Under the pieces are notes generated by a model that saw only the letters and a program-made list of their open reading frames with translations, was not told where the DNA came from and did no database searches. Source: an uncultured Lachnospiraceae bacterium (GTDB lineage Bacteria; Bacillota; Clostridia; Lachnospirales; Lachnospiraceae). From it: a stretch of 64,000 bases of DNA. The stretch lies in assembly GCA_947630025.1 (NCBI GenBank), contig CANRFZ010000002.1, positions 124,001 through 188,000 on the forward strand, given 5' to 3'. The position numbers and the translations under genes are program-made. Positions 9,315 to 16,391 of this stretch are shown here, one piece after another; position 1 is the first letter of the stretch, and the number at the start of each line of letters is the position of its first letter.

Positions 9315-10481
9315 CTATTTCTTTCTCTTGGAAAGCAGGTCAGCCGTAACCGCCAGCAGAAGCACCGCACCCTTTACGACCTTCTGGATATCGGTAGACC
9401 ATCCGTAGATCGACATACCGTTGTTCAGAACGCCCATGATAAACGCGCCTACTACCGCGCCCAGCACCGTACCGGCGCCACCGGCTACCGCCGTACCGCC
9501 TATGTAACAGGAAGCGATGGCGTCCATCTCGAAACCGTCGCCTGCCTTCGGCGTTGCCGACGCATTTCTCGCCGCCAGCACGATACCTGCCACCGCCGCC
9601 AGCAGTCCGGAGTTGGTATATACCCAGAAAAATACTTTGTTGGTATTGATACCGGAGAGGTTGGCCGCCTTACGGTTGCCGCCCAGCGCATAGATCTGGC
9701 GGCCCGCTACCGTGCTGCTCGTAATAAACTGATAGATGCCGACAATCACTGCCAGAATAACCAGCACGAACGGAATGCCCGCGTTACGCCCCAATTTATA
9801 AAATACAAAGAATACGACAAATATGATGACGCAGTCCTTTAACGCCAGCTGCCAGAACGGATTCTGTGCAAATCCGTATTTTTTCTTGGTGGCAACGCTC
9901 TTTACCTCGGCGACAATCACGAGCACCGAGACCACCGCCGCCACGCCGATAGAAATCAGATCGAGCTGGCCGTCGCCAAACGGAACTTTCACCGTCGGCA
10001 GGAAGCCGGAACCGATAAAGGTAAAGCTGCCGTCAAAGGGGCCTTTCGTCTGCGCCTGCAGCACGGTATAGGTCAGACCTCTCCACATCAGCCACGTCGC
10101 CAGTGTGGTAATAAAGGGCGGCACGCCCAGATACGCCACAAAGAAACCTACGAATACGCCGGATGCGATACCTACCAGCAGGGCGAGCAGAATCGCCACC
10201 CACATATTCATATGATGGTCTACCATGGCGATACCGCAAACGGCGCCGGTCAGCGCTACCAGAGAGCCTACGCCCAGATCGACGTTACCGGTCAGGCAGC
10301 ATAGCAGCATACCGGTCGCCAGAATAACGACATAACCGTTCTGCATCACAAGGTTATTGATATTGGCCGGCGACAAGGTGGCGCCTTTCGTCAGGGCCGC
10401 AAAAATCAGATAAATCACAATCAGCATAAAGATCATGCCGTATTGTTTGATGTCAACATTGACCACTCTTTTTTTGTCCAT
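9315..10481 (-). CDS. Sugar ABC transporter permease, MmsB/XylH type
   Basis: A 388-residue permease of the AraH/RbsC family with about ten helices. It carries the family segments LTGNVDLGVGSLVALTG near the N-terminus and ASCYIGGTAVAGGAGTVLGAVVGA near the C-terminus. It would form the membrane channel with the preceding MmsA-like ATPase and ChvE-like binding protein, importing a monosaccharide. The set resembles the ChvE-GguA-GguB (multiple monosaccharide) group. The start is ATG 10481, two bases after the ATPase stop, with AAAGGATG inside the end of the ATPase gene. Xylose, arabinose or glucose are all possible substrates. Confidence 0.9.
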   Translation of the reverse strand: MDKKRVVNVDIKQYGMIFMLIVIYLIFAALTKGATLSPANINNLVMQNGYVVILATGMLLCCLTGNVDLGVGSLVALTGAVCGIAMVDHHMNMWVAILLALLVGIASGVFVGFFVAYLGVPPFITTLATWLMWRGLTYTVLQAQTKGPFDGSFTFIGSGFLPTVKVPFGDGQLDLISIGVAAVVSVLVIVAEVKSVATKKKYGFAQNPFWQLALKDCVIIFVVFFVFYKLGRNAGIPFVLVILAVIVGIYQFITSSTVAGRQIYALGGNRKAANLSGINTNKVFFWVYTNSGLLAAVAGIVLAARNASATPKAGDGFEMDAIASCYIGGTAVAGGAGTVLGAVVGAFIMGVLNNGMSIYGWSTDIQKVVKGAVLLLAVTADLLSKRKK

Positions 10482-10483
10482 TT

Positions 10484-12034
10484 TTAATCATCCTTTCTGT
10501 TATGTGCCATGATACACTGCATGATCTTTTCCTGCGTCACTTCCTCTTTGGTCAGCTCGCCGGCGATCTCGCCCTCGTTCAGTACATAGACGCGGTCGCA
10601 CGTACCGATAACTTCCGGCATTTCCGAAGAAATTACGATCACCGCCTTGCCTGCTTTCGCCAGATCATTGATAACGCAGTAAATCTCATATTTTGCACCT
10701 ACGTCGATACCACGGGTAGGTTCATCCAAAATCAGCACATCCGGCTGCGTCAGCATCCACTTTGAAAGAACGACTTTCTGCTGGTTACCGCCGGAAAGAG
10801 AACCGACCTCCTGCTCGATGGAACCCGTTTTGACATTGATCTTCTTACGGTATTCTTCCGCCGCTACGATCTCGTCGTTTTTGTTGATAGTGCCCCGCTT
10901 GCTGAAATATTTCCTGCGGGCCGCCATTGTCATATTCTCACGGATATTCTGTATCAGAACGAGGCCGTAAGTCTTTCTGTCCTCTGATACATAGGCGATC
11001 TTGTTCTCAATACAGTCGTTGACGGTTTTGGTAGAGACTTCTTTGCCGTTGACCAGCACCTTGCCGGATATCTTCTGACCGTAATTGCGTCCGAAGATAC
11101 TCATCGCCAGCTCCGTGCGGCCCGCGCCCATCAGACCTGCCAGCCCGACGACCTCTCCCGCCTTTACATGGATATTCACATCCTTGATGACCTGCTTCTC
11201 GTCATCATCGGGACTGTATACGTTCCAGTCCTTTACCTCAAAAATGGTATCTCCGATCGTAACGCCTTCGCGCACCGGATAACGGTTGGTCAGCTCACGG
11301 CCTACCATACCCTTGATAATGCGGTTCTCGGAGATATCGTCCTGCCCCTTTTTCAGTGTCTCTATCGTCTTACCGTCACGGATGATCGTGATCGAATCCG
11401 CCACGTATTCTATCTCGTTCAGCTTGTGGGAAATCATGATGCAGGTGATTCCCTGCTTCTTCAAGCCCAGCATCAAATCCAGCAGATTTTTGCTTTCCTC
11501 ATCATTGAGCGCCGCCGTCGGCTCATCCAGGATCAAAAGATCCACCTTCTTGGCCAGCGCCTTGGCAATCTCCATCAACTGCTGTTTACCTACGCCAAAG
11601 GCATTGATCGGCAGATTGACATTCTCATGCTCCAATCCCACTTTTGCGAGAACTTCCTCGGCCCTCTTTCTCGTAAGCGCCCAGTCGATCACTCCCTTTG
11701 TGGAGGTCTGCTCATTCCCCAGGAAAATATTCTCTGCAACCGACAATAACGGGCTGAGCGCCAGTTCCTGATGAATGATAACGATGCCCTTCCGCTCACT
11801 CTCCTTGATATTACGGAACTTGCAAACCTCGCCGTTATACACAATATCCCCGCTATAACTCCCATAAGGATAAACGCCTGACAGGACGTTCATCAATGTG
11901 GATTTTCCGGCTCCGTTTTCCCCGCAGATCGCATGGATCTCTCCACGCTCCACCTGAAGATTAACATCATCAAGCGCTTTCACGCCGGAAAATTCCTTTG
12001 TAATGTGGTTCATTTCCAAAATGTAATCCGACAT
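10484..12034 (-). CDS. Sugar ABC transporter ATP-binding protein, MmsA/GguA type (double NBD)
   Basis: A 516-residue protein with two ABC ATPase domains in tandem. The first has [31 protein letters not shown] and [12 protein letters not shown]; the second has [31 protein letters not shown] and [14 protein letters not shown]. The second Walker A is degenerate, as is usual for ribose/xylose-type transporters. ATG 12034 ([11 protein letters not shown]) follows AAGGAG at 8 bases; the longer ORF in the track runs back into the binding-protein gene and is not used. A terminator stands between it and the upstream binding-protein gene. Confidence 0.93.
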   Translation of the reverse strand: MSDYILEMNHITKEFSGVKALDDVNLQVERGEIHAICGENGAGKSTLMNVLSGVYPYGSYSGDIVYNGEVCKFRNIKESERKGIVIIHQELALSPLLSVAENIFLGNEQTSTKGVIDWALTRKRAEEVLAKVGLEHENVNLPINAFGVGKQQLMEIAKALAKKVDLLILDEPTAALNDEESKNLLDLMLGLKKQGITCIMISHKLNEIEYVADSITIIRDGKTIETLKKGQDDISENRIIKGMVGRELTNRYPVREGVTIGDTIFEVKDWNVYSPDDDEKQVIKDVNIHVKAGEVVGLAGLMGAGRTELAMSIFGRNYGQKISGKVLVNGKEVSTKTVNDCIENKIAYVSEDRKTYGLVLIQNIRENMTMAARRKYFSKRGTINKNDEIVAAEEYRKKINVKTGSIEQEVGSLSGGNQQKVVLSKWMLTQPDVLILDEPTRGIDVGAKYEIYCVINDLAKAGKAVIVISSEMPEVIGTCDRVYVLNEGEIAGELTKEEVTQEKIMQCIMAHNRKDD

Positions 12035-12128
12035 CCTACACGCTCCTTCTCTTTGATCCGACTCCCGCACAGGCACAGATCCCGCCTTTCCGATGCCGGA
12101 ATCGGTATTGTTATAAATGCTGCGTTTA

Positions 12129-12161
12129 TAAAAGGGGCGGTGGCATAACAGCCCCGCCCCC
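12129..12161 (-). terminator. Intercistronic terminator after the ChvE-like gene
   Basis: On the minus strand GGGGCGG pairs with CCGCCCC across a 13-nt loop and is followed by TTTTAT. It lies 13 bases after the binding-protein stop and about 95 before the ATPase start. Partial read-through would yield more binding protein than transporter. Confidence 0.7.
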
Positions 12162-12173
12162 AAATCGCTGAGA

Positions 12174-13370
12174 TTAGTTGTCAAGCTGATCCTGCGTATA
12201 ATATCCGCCGTCAACAATCAAACTCTGCATATTGTCAGCATCCACCGCTACCGGTGTGCACAGATAAGAAGGAACTACCAACTGGCCGTTGTCATAGGTT
12301 GTGGTATCGTTGATCTCCGGCTCGGAGCCGTTTACAACTGCCTCTACCATCGTAACGCACTTCTCAGCCAGAAGTCTTGTATCCTTGTAGATAGAGAATG
12401 TCTGCGTGCCTGCGATGATGTTCTTGCACGCCATCAGCTCCGCATCCTGACCGGAAATAATCGGCCAGTTGTCAGCCGTGTAGCCCGCATTCTCCAGAGC
12501 CGCCTTGATACCATAGGAGAAGCCGTCAAATGCGGATGCCGCGATGTCCAGATCCTCATCTGCATAGAAAGAAGCCAGATAGTTCTCTGCCCACTGCTGA
12601 GCCGTCTCCTGAGACCATCTCAGAATACAGGTATCTTCAAAGCTCGTTCTGCCGGACTTGCATACCAGCGTGCCGTCATCCAGATAAGGCTGCAGCACTT
12701 TCATCAGGCCGTTGTAAAGCATCAGCGCGTTGTTGTCATCCGGAGAACCCATAAAGAACTCAATCGTTCTGTGCTCGCCGTTCGCCTGCACCTCTTTCAG
12801 ATTTGCCTTCGCCTCGATCGTCTCACCGATAACGCGGCCAACGCCTTCATTGTCGAACGTTGCATAGTAGGAAACCGCATCCGTGTCCATCAGCAGACGG
12901 TCATATGCGATGATCGGAATGCCTGCTGCCTTAGCGGAAGCCTCAACCGTCGTCAGCGCGCCGGAGTCAACCGCTGCGATAACCAGACAGTCAACATTCT
13001 GCGCTACCATGTTCTCAATCTGGGAAACCTGCTGCTGTACGTCGTCCTCTGCGAACTGATCGATAACCGTGTAACCAAGCGCCTCCAACTGAGACTTCAT
13101 GTTTGCGCAGTCATTGATCCATCTCTCGGAAGACTGAGTCGGCATACAAAGACCGATCGTTTTGCCCTCGCCGGTGTTGCCTGCGGGCGCTGCCGCATCT
13201 GCCGTGTCCGCAGCAGCGGTGTCTGCCGTGTCAGCGGCTGCAGTGTCAGCCGTCTCCGTCTGTCCTGCATCGGCTGCAGGAGCGTCTGTCTGTGCGCCGC
13301 TGCCGCAGCCGATCAACAGAGCGGCTACCATCGCAGCGCTGAGCAAAGTGCTTACTAATTTCTTTCTCAT
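12174..13370 (-). CDS. ChvE-like multiple monosaccharide-binding lipoprotein
   Basis: A 398-residue secreted lipoprotein. A signal peptide ends in the lipobox LLIGC (C22). A low-complexity tether of about 45 residues (repeats of TAAADTAD type) follows, then a type I periplasmic-binding fold starting [20 protein letters not shown], as in ChvE/XylF proteins. It would capture a monosaccharide outside the cell and hand it to the MmsAB-like transporter downstream. It is the first gene after a strong promoter (TTGACA-16-TATAAT) and is followed by a terminator. The start is ATG 13370, with AAGGAAGG upstream. The exact sugar is not determined by the sequence. Confidence 0.9.
   Translation of the reverse strand: MRKKLVSTLLSAAMVAALLIGCGSGAQTDAPAADAGQTETADTAAADTADTAAADTADAAAPAGNTGEGKTIGLCMPTQSSERWINDCANMKSQLEALGYTVIDQFAEDDVQQQVSQIENMVAQNVDCLVIAAVDSGALTTVEASAKAAGIPIIAYDRLLMDTDAVSYYATFDNEGVGRVIGETIEAKANLKEVQANGEHRTIEFFMGSPDDNNALMLYNGLMKVLQPYLDDGTLVCKSGRTSFEDTCILRWSQETAQQWAENYLASFYADEDLDIAASAFDGFSYGIKAALENAGYTADNWPIISGQDAELMACKNIIAGTQTFSIYKDTRLLAEKCVTMVEAVVNGSEPEINDTTTYDNGQLVVPSYLCTPVAVDADNMQSLIVDGGYYTQDQLDN
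13195..13290 (-). repeat. Low-complexity tether repeat in the ChvE-like lipoprotein
   Basis: Imperfect short repeats of GCAGC/GTGTC-type units encode an Ala/Thr/Asp-rich spacer between the lipid-anchored cysteine and the sugar-binding domain. A similar tether is found in the YtfQ-like lipoprotein. Repeat number probably varies between strains. Confidence 0.6.
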
Positions 13371-13527
13371 ACTTACCTTCCTTCCCTTTAAGAATAATTT
13401 TGATGAAAAAATATATTACAATCCGCACAAAAATCTGCGCGGTTTTGTACCGACAATGCTCTCCTACAGCGGCTCCGCAGCCCTCTGTCAAAAGCCTGTT
13501 ATTTCGTCCAAAAAATACCGTTAGTTT

Positions 13528-13555
13528 ATTATATAACCCCCCCCATGTTTGTCAA
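13528..13555 (-). promoter_or_regulatory. Promoter of the ChvE-MmsAB operon with a G8 spacer tract
   Basis: On the minus strand TTGACA (13550-13555) and TATAAT (13528-13533) are both perfect consensus boxes separated by 16 bases. The spacer contains a run of eight G. The transcript would have a leader of about 150 nt. Slippage in the G run would change spacing toward 17 or 15. Confidence 0.8.
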
Positions 13556-13577
13556 GGCTAACTCGCCATTTATGAGC

Positions 13578-13621
13578 AAAAAAACTGCGCCGGCAGCAGG
13601 GCGCGTACCGGCGCGGTTTTG
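13578..13621 (-). terminator. Bidirectional intrinsic terminator
   Basis: AAAACTGCGCCGG and CCGGCGCGGTTTT form a long GC-rich stem with A/T tails on both sides. On the minus strand it ends the small membrane-protein gene and insulates it from the sugar-transport promoter. Confidence 0.85.
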
Positions 13622-13677
13622 TAAACATATCTATGAGTTTGTGCTGAACTGTTATGTTGTAAAATTACGTTGTAAAA

Positions 13678-14037
13678 TTATTCCTGTTTTCCTACATCTG
13701 TAGACTCCGATGAAGCCGTCTGCCCGGCCTCTGTGTCTATCGCCGGCTCCTCCTCCGGGTTCTCCTCCTCCGGATCTATATCCGCCGCCCCGCCCACATA
13801 TCTGCCATAGATCAGGCTCCGGCAGGCAAAAAATAGCAGCAGCACTCCGATGACCGCATAGGCCGCCAGAAAGAAACCCATCAGATACCGTCTGGTTCCC
13901 TCCCCGTGCACCACGCTGTCGATCAGGGAATACGACACGTACAACAGATAACCGCCCACCAGCGCCCGCGCCGTCAGCGCAAATTTCGTCGGCAGATTTC
14001 TGCCGGACGTCCGGGAATCCTTTTCTTTTTTCTGCAT
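13678..14037 (-). CDS. Small two-helix membrane protein of unknown function
   Basis: A 119-residue protein with a basic N-terminus (MQKKEKDSR), two predicted membrane helices (around FALTARALVGGYLLYVSYSL and FFLAAYAVIGVLLLFFACRS) and a strongly acidic C-terminal tail rich in Glu and Asp. I recognise no family. The ATG at 14037 has GGAGG at 8 bases; the longer ORF in the track reads through the divergent promoter region. It is transcribed away from aspS and ends at a strong terminator, so it is a single-gene unit. Confidence 0.7.
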   Translation of the reverse strand: MQKKEKDSRTSGRNLPTKFALTARALVGGYLLYVSYSLIDSVVHGEGTRRYLMGFFLAAYAVIGVLLLFFACRSLIYGRYVGGAADIDPEEENPEEEPAIDTEAGQTASSESTDVGKQE

Positions 14038-14108
14038 ATGGCACCTCCGCTTGCAATTTGCTCTGCTGCCAGTATAGCAAAGTTCGGACAATTCCACAAT
14101 GTAAAACA

Positions 14109-14137
14109 TTGACTTCCCGCCCTTTGGATAGTACAAT
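14109..14137 (+). promoter_or_regulatory. Promoter of aspS
   Basis: TTGACT (14109-14114) and TACAAT (14132-14137) are separated by 17 bases and point toward aspS. The leader of about 80 nt contains a 21-bp tandem duplication just before the ribosome site. No T-box signature (AGGGTGGNACCGCG) is present. Confidence 0.75.
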
Positions 14138-14168
14138 TTTCAAGGAAGCTGCTGCGGGAATTATCTGA

Positions 14169-14210
14169 CGGAATATTATTATCTTGCAACGGAATATTAT
14201 CATCTTGCAA
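14169..14210 (+). repeat. 21-bp tandem duplication in the aspS leader
   Basis: Two adjacent 21-bp copies containing GGAATATTAT(T/C)ATCTTGC differ at one base and end directly before the AAAGGAAGGG ribosome site of aspS. Confidence 0.85.
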
Positions 14211-14226
14211 AAGGAAGGGAAAGACA

Positions 14227-15990
14227 ATGCAGGGAAGAACACACACTTGCAACGCGCTGCGCATCGAGGATGTGGGCGCCGAAGTCACGCTCGTAGGCTG
14301 GTATGACAACCTGCGCAGAGTGAGCAAAAATTTAGGCTTTTTGATTCTGAGGGACTTCTACGGTTCCACACAGATTGTCATTGAGACAGAGGAAATGATG
14401 AACATCGTAAACGGCGTGAATTACGAATCCACGCTCTCCATACACGGCACCGTGCGGGAGCGCTCCAACAAGACCGTCACGATGGCGACGGGCAGCATCG
14501 AGGTCGTTCCCTCCTCCATCGAGGTGCTCGGAAAATGCCGCTACAACGAGCTGCCTTTTCAGATCGCGCACTCCAAGGAGGCGGACGAAAATACACGCCT
14601 GAAATACCGTTATCTGGATCTGCGCAATCCGGCGGTCCGGGACCGCATCAGCCTGCGGAGCAAAGTCGTCGCGGAGCTGCGCGCGGGTATGGCGGCGCAG
14701 GATTTCATGGAGATCACCACGCCGATTCTGACCTGTTCCTCTCCGGAGGGCGCACGTGATTATCTGGTTCCGTCCCGCAACCATCCGGGCAAATTCTACG
14801 CGCTGCCGCAGGCGCCGCAGCAGTTCAAGCAGTTATTGATGGCCTCCGGCTTCGACCGCTATTTTCAGATCGCTCCCTGCTTCCGCGACGAGGACGCCAG
14901 AGCGGATCGCTCTCCGGGCGAGTTCTACCAGTTGGATATGGAGATGGCGTTTGCCAGCCAAGAGGATGTCTTTGAGATTATAGAAAAAGTGCTGCCGCCG
15001 GTCTTCGCCAAATACGGCGTATACCACACCGCGAGCGCGGCGCCGTTTCAGCGGATCTCCTATGCGGACGCCATGGAACGCTACGGAACCGACAAGCCCG
15101 ACCTGCGCATCGACCTGATCGTGCAGGACGCCACCGGCTGCGCCGCGGACTGCGGTTTTGAGCCGTTTGCCGGACAGACCGTAAAAGCGGTGGTCGTCTC
15201 GGATTTCGACGGCACGAGAAAGATGATCGACAAACTTTGTGCCGATGTGGAGGTGCAGAGCGGCGGCAAGGCATACTGGTTCCGCGTGGACGAGAACGGC
15301 GACTTCACGGGCGGCGTCTCCAAATTCCTGCAGGAGAGAAAAGCACAGGTGACAGAGGCTCTCGGCCTCAAACCCGGCGACTTCGTCGGTCTGGCCGCAG
15401 GCAAAAAACAGGCTGCCCGGAAGACCGCAGGCGTGCTTCTCAAGATGCTGGGCGCCATCTGCCCCGCCCATATGAAAAATGACTGCTACGAATTCTGCTG
15501 GATCGTGGACTTCCCGATGTATGAGATCGGCGAGGAATCCGGCGAGCTGGAATTCTGCCACAATCCGTTTTCCATGCCGCAGGGCGGCATGAAAGCGCTG
15601 GAAGAACAGAACCCGCTGACGATACTGGCCTATCAGTACGATCTGGTGTGCAACGGTGTGGAGTTGTCCTCCGGCGCGGTCAGAAACCACGATCCGGAGA
15701 TCATGATTAAGGCGTTTCAGTTAGTCGGCCTAGGGGAAGAAGATGTGAAATCCAAATTCCCCGCCATGTATAACGCTTTCTGCTACGGCGCGCCGCCGCA
15801 CGCAGGCATCGCTCCCGGCGTTGACCGCATGGTGATGCTGATTGCAGGCGAGGAGAGCATCCGGGAGATCATTCCGTTCCCGATGAACAAGAACGCGCAG
15901 GACATCATGATGGGCGCGCCCGCCACGGTGGAGCAGAAGCAGCTCGACGATGTGCACATCCGGATCGTGATGCCGGAAGAAAAGAGCTGA
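14227..15990 (+). CDS. aspS: Aspartyl-tRNA synthetase
   Basis: A 587-residue class II synthetase of the bacterial type. An N-terminal OB-fold anticodon-binding domain (VTLVGWYDNLRR) is followed by class II motif 1 around MEITTPILT, the flipping loop and motif 2 (FQIAPCFRDEDARADRSPGEFYQLDME), an inserted bacterial GAD domain (roughly 290-415), and motif 3 with GIAPGVDRMVML. It charges tRNA-Asp in the cytosol; whether it also charges tRNA-Asn cannot be judged here. ATG 14227 is preceded by AAGGAAGGG. It has its own promoter and is followed by two terminators. Confidence 0.98.
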   Translation: MQGRTHTCNALRIEDVGAEVTLVGWYDNLRRVSKNLGFLILRDFYGSTQIVIETEEMMNIVNGVNYESTLSIHGTVRERSNKTVTMATGSIEVVPSSIEVLGKCRYNELPFQIAHSKEADENTRLKYRYLDLRNPAVRDRISLRSKVVAELRAGMAAQDFMEITTPILTCSSPEGARDYLVPSRNHPGKFYALPQAPQQFKQLLMASGFDRYFQIAPCFRDEDARADRSPGEFYQLDMEMAFASQEDVFEIIEKVLPPVFAKYGVYHTASAAPFQRISYADAMERYGTDKPDLRIDLIVQDATGCAADCGFEPFAGQTVKAVVVSDFDGTRKMIDKLCADVEVQSGGKAYWFRVDENGDFTGGVSKFLQERKAQVTEALGLKPGDFVGLAAGKKQAARKTAGVLLKMLGAICPAHMKNDCYEFCWIVDFPMYEIGEESGELEFCHNPFSMPQGGMKALEEQNPLTILAYQYDLVCNGVELSSGAVRNHDPEIMIKAFQLVGLGEEDVKSKFPAMYNAFCYGAPPHAGIAPGVDRMVMLIAGEESIREIIPFPMNKNAQDIMMGAPATVEQKQLDDVHIRIVMPEEKS

Positions 15991-16023
15991 GATTTCCACG
16001 ATGGCAAAATCGTCTGAAATCTC
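15989..16023 (+). terminator. Hairpin overlapping the aspS stop codon
   Basis: GAGATTTC and GAAATCTC, with inner ACGAT/ATCGT, form a long stem starting inside the aspS stop codon. It lacks a strong T run and probably acts together with the next hairpin. Confidence 0.5.
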
Positions 16024-16040
16024 ATGATAAATTTCATAAA

Positions 16041-16095
16041 AAAAGAAAGCAGCCGGCTCCGCGGTATGACACCGCTAAACCGGTTGTTTTCTTTA
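16041..16095 (+). terminator. Bidirectional terminator between aspS and copA
   Basis: AAGAAAGCAGCCGG pairs with CCGGTTGTTTTCTT around an inner GCGGT/ACCGC stem, with A and T flanks on either side. It serves the convergent aspS (+) and copA (-) genes. Confidence 0.7.
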
Positions 16096-16181
16096 CGGCT
16101 TCTGTCTCTCTGCACGCATAGGACTGCGCTATATGCCGCGTCTTCTTCTCCGCACAGATATCGTTATGACAGTTCCGCCGT

Positions 16182-16391
16182 TTACTCTACCGCCAGCACT
16201 TTGTAGTCCTGCGCCTCTACCGCCTGCCGCAGCTCGTCGTCGCCGATCTCGGCATTCAGCGTTACGACCGCCGTGCCGTTCTCGTGGCTTACCGCCGCCT
16301 CATCCACTGCCGCCAGACTCTCCAGCGCCTTTTTGACTCTCGCCTCGCAGTGCCCGCACATCATACCTTCGATTTTCATTGTCTTTGTCAT
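16182..16391 (-). CDS. Possible internally initiated CopZ-like metallochaperone (nested in copA)
   Basis: The last 69 residues of the copA reading frame are a complete heavy-metal-associated domain (MKIEGMMCGHCEARVKKALE) of CopZ size. Its ATG at 16391 is preceded by AAAAGGAG at a 9-base distance, a good ribosome site lying inside the copA frame. The domain could therefore be made both as the tail of CopA and as a free copper chaperone. This is inferred from the ribosome site only. Confidence 0.4.
   Translation of the reverse strand: MTKTMKIEGMMCGHCEARVKKALESLAAVDEAAVSHENGTAVVTLNAEIGDDELRQAVEAQDYKVLAVE

Noticed and set aside
14138-14226. T-box riboswitch upstream of aspS
   Set aside because: The conserved T-box sequence and Stem I features are absent; the leader is only about 80 nt with a 21-bp tandem duplication.
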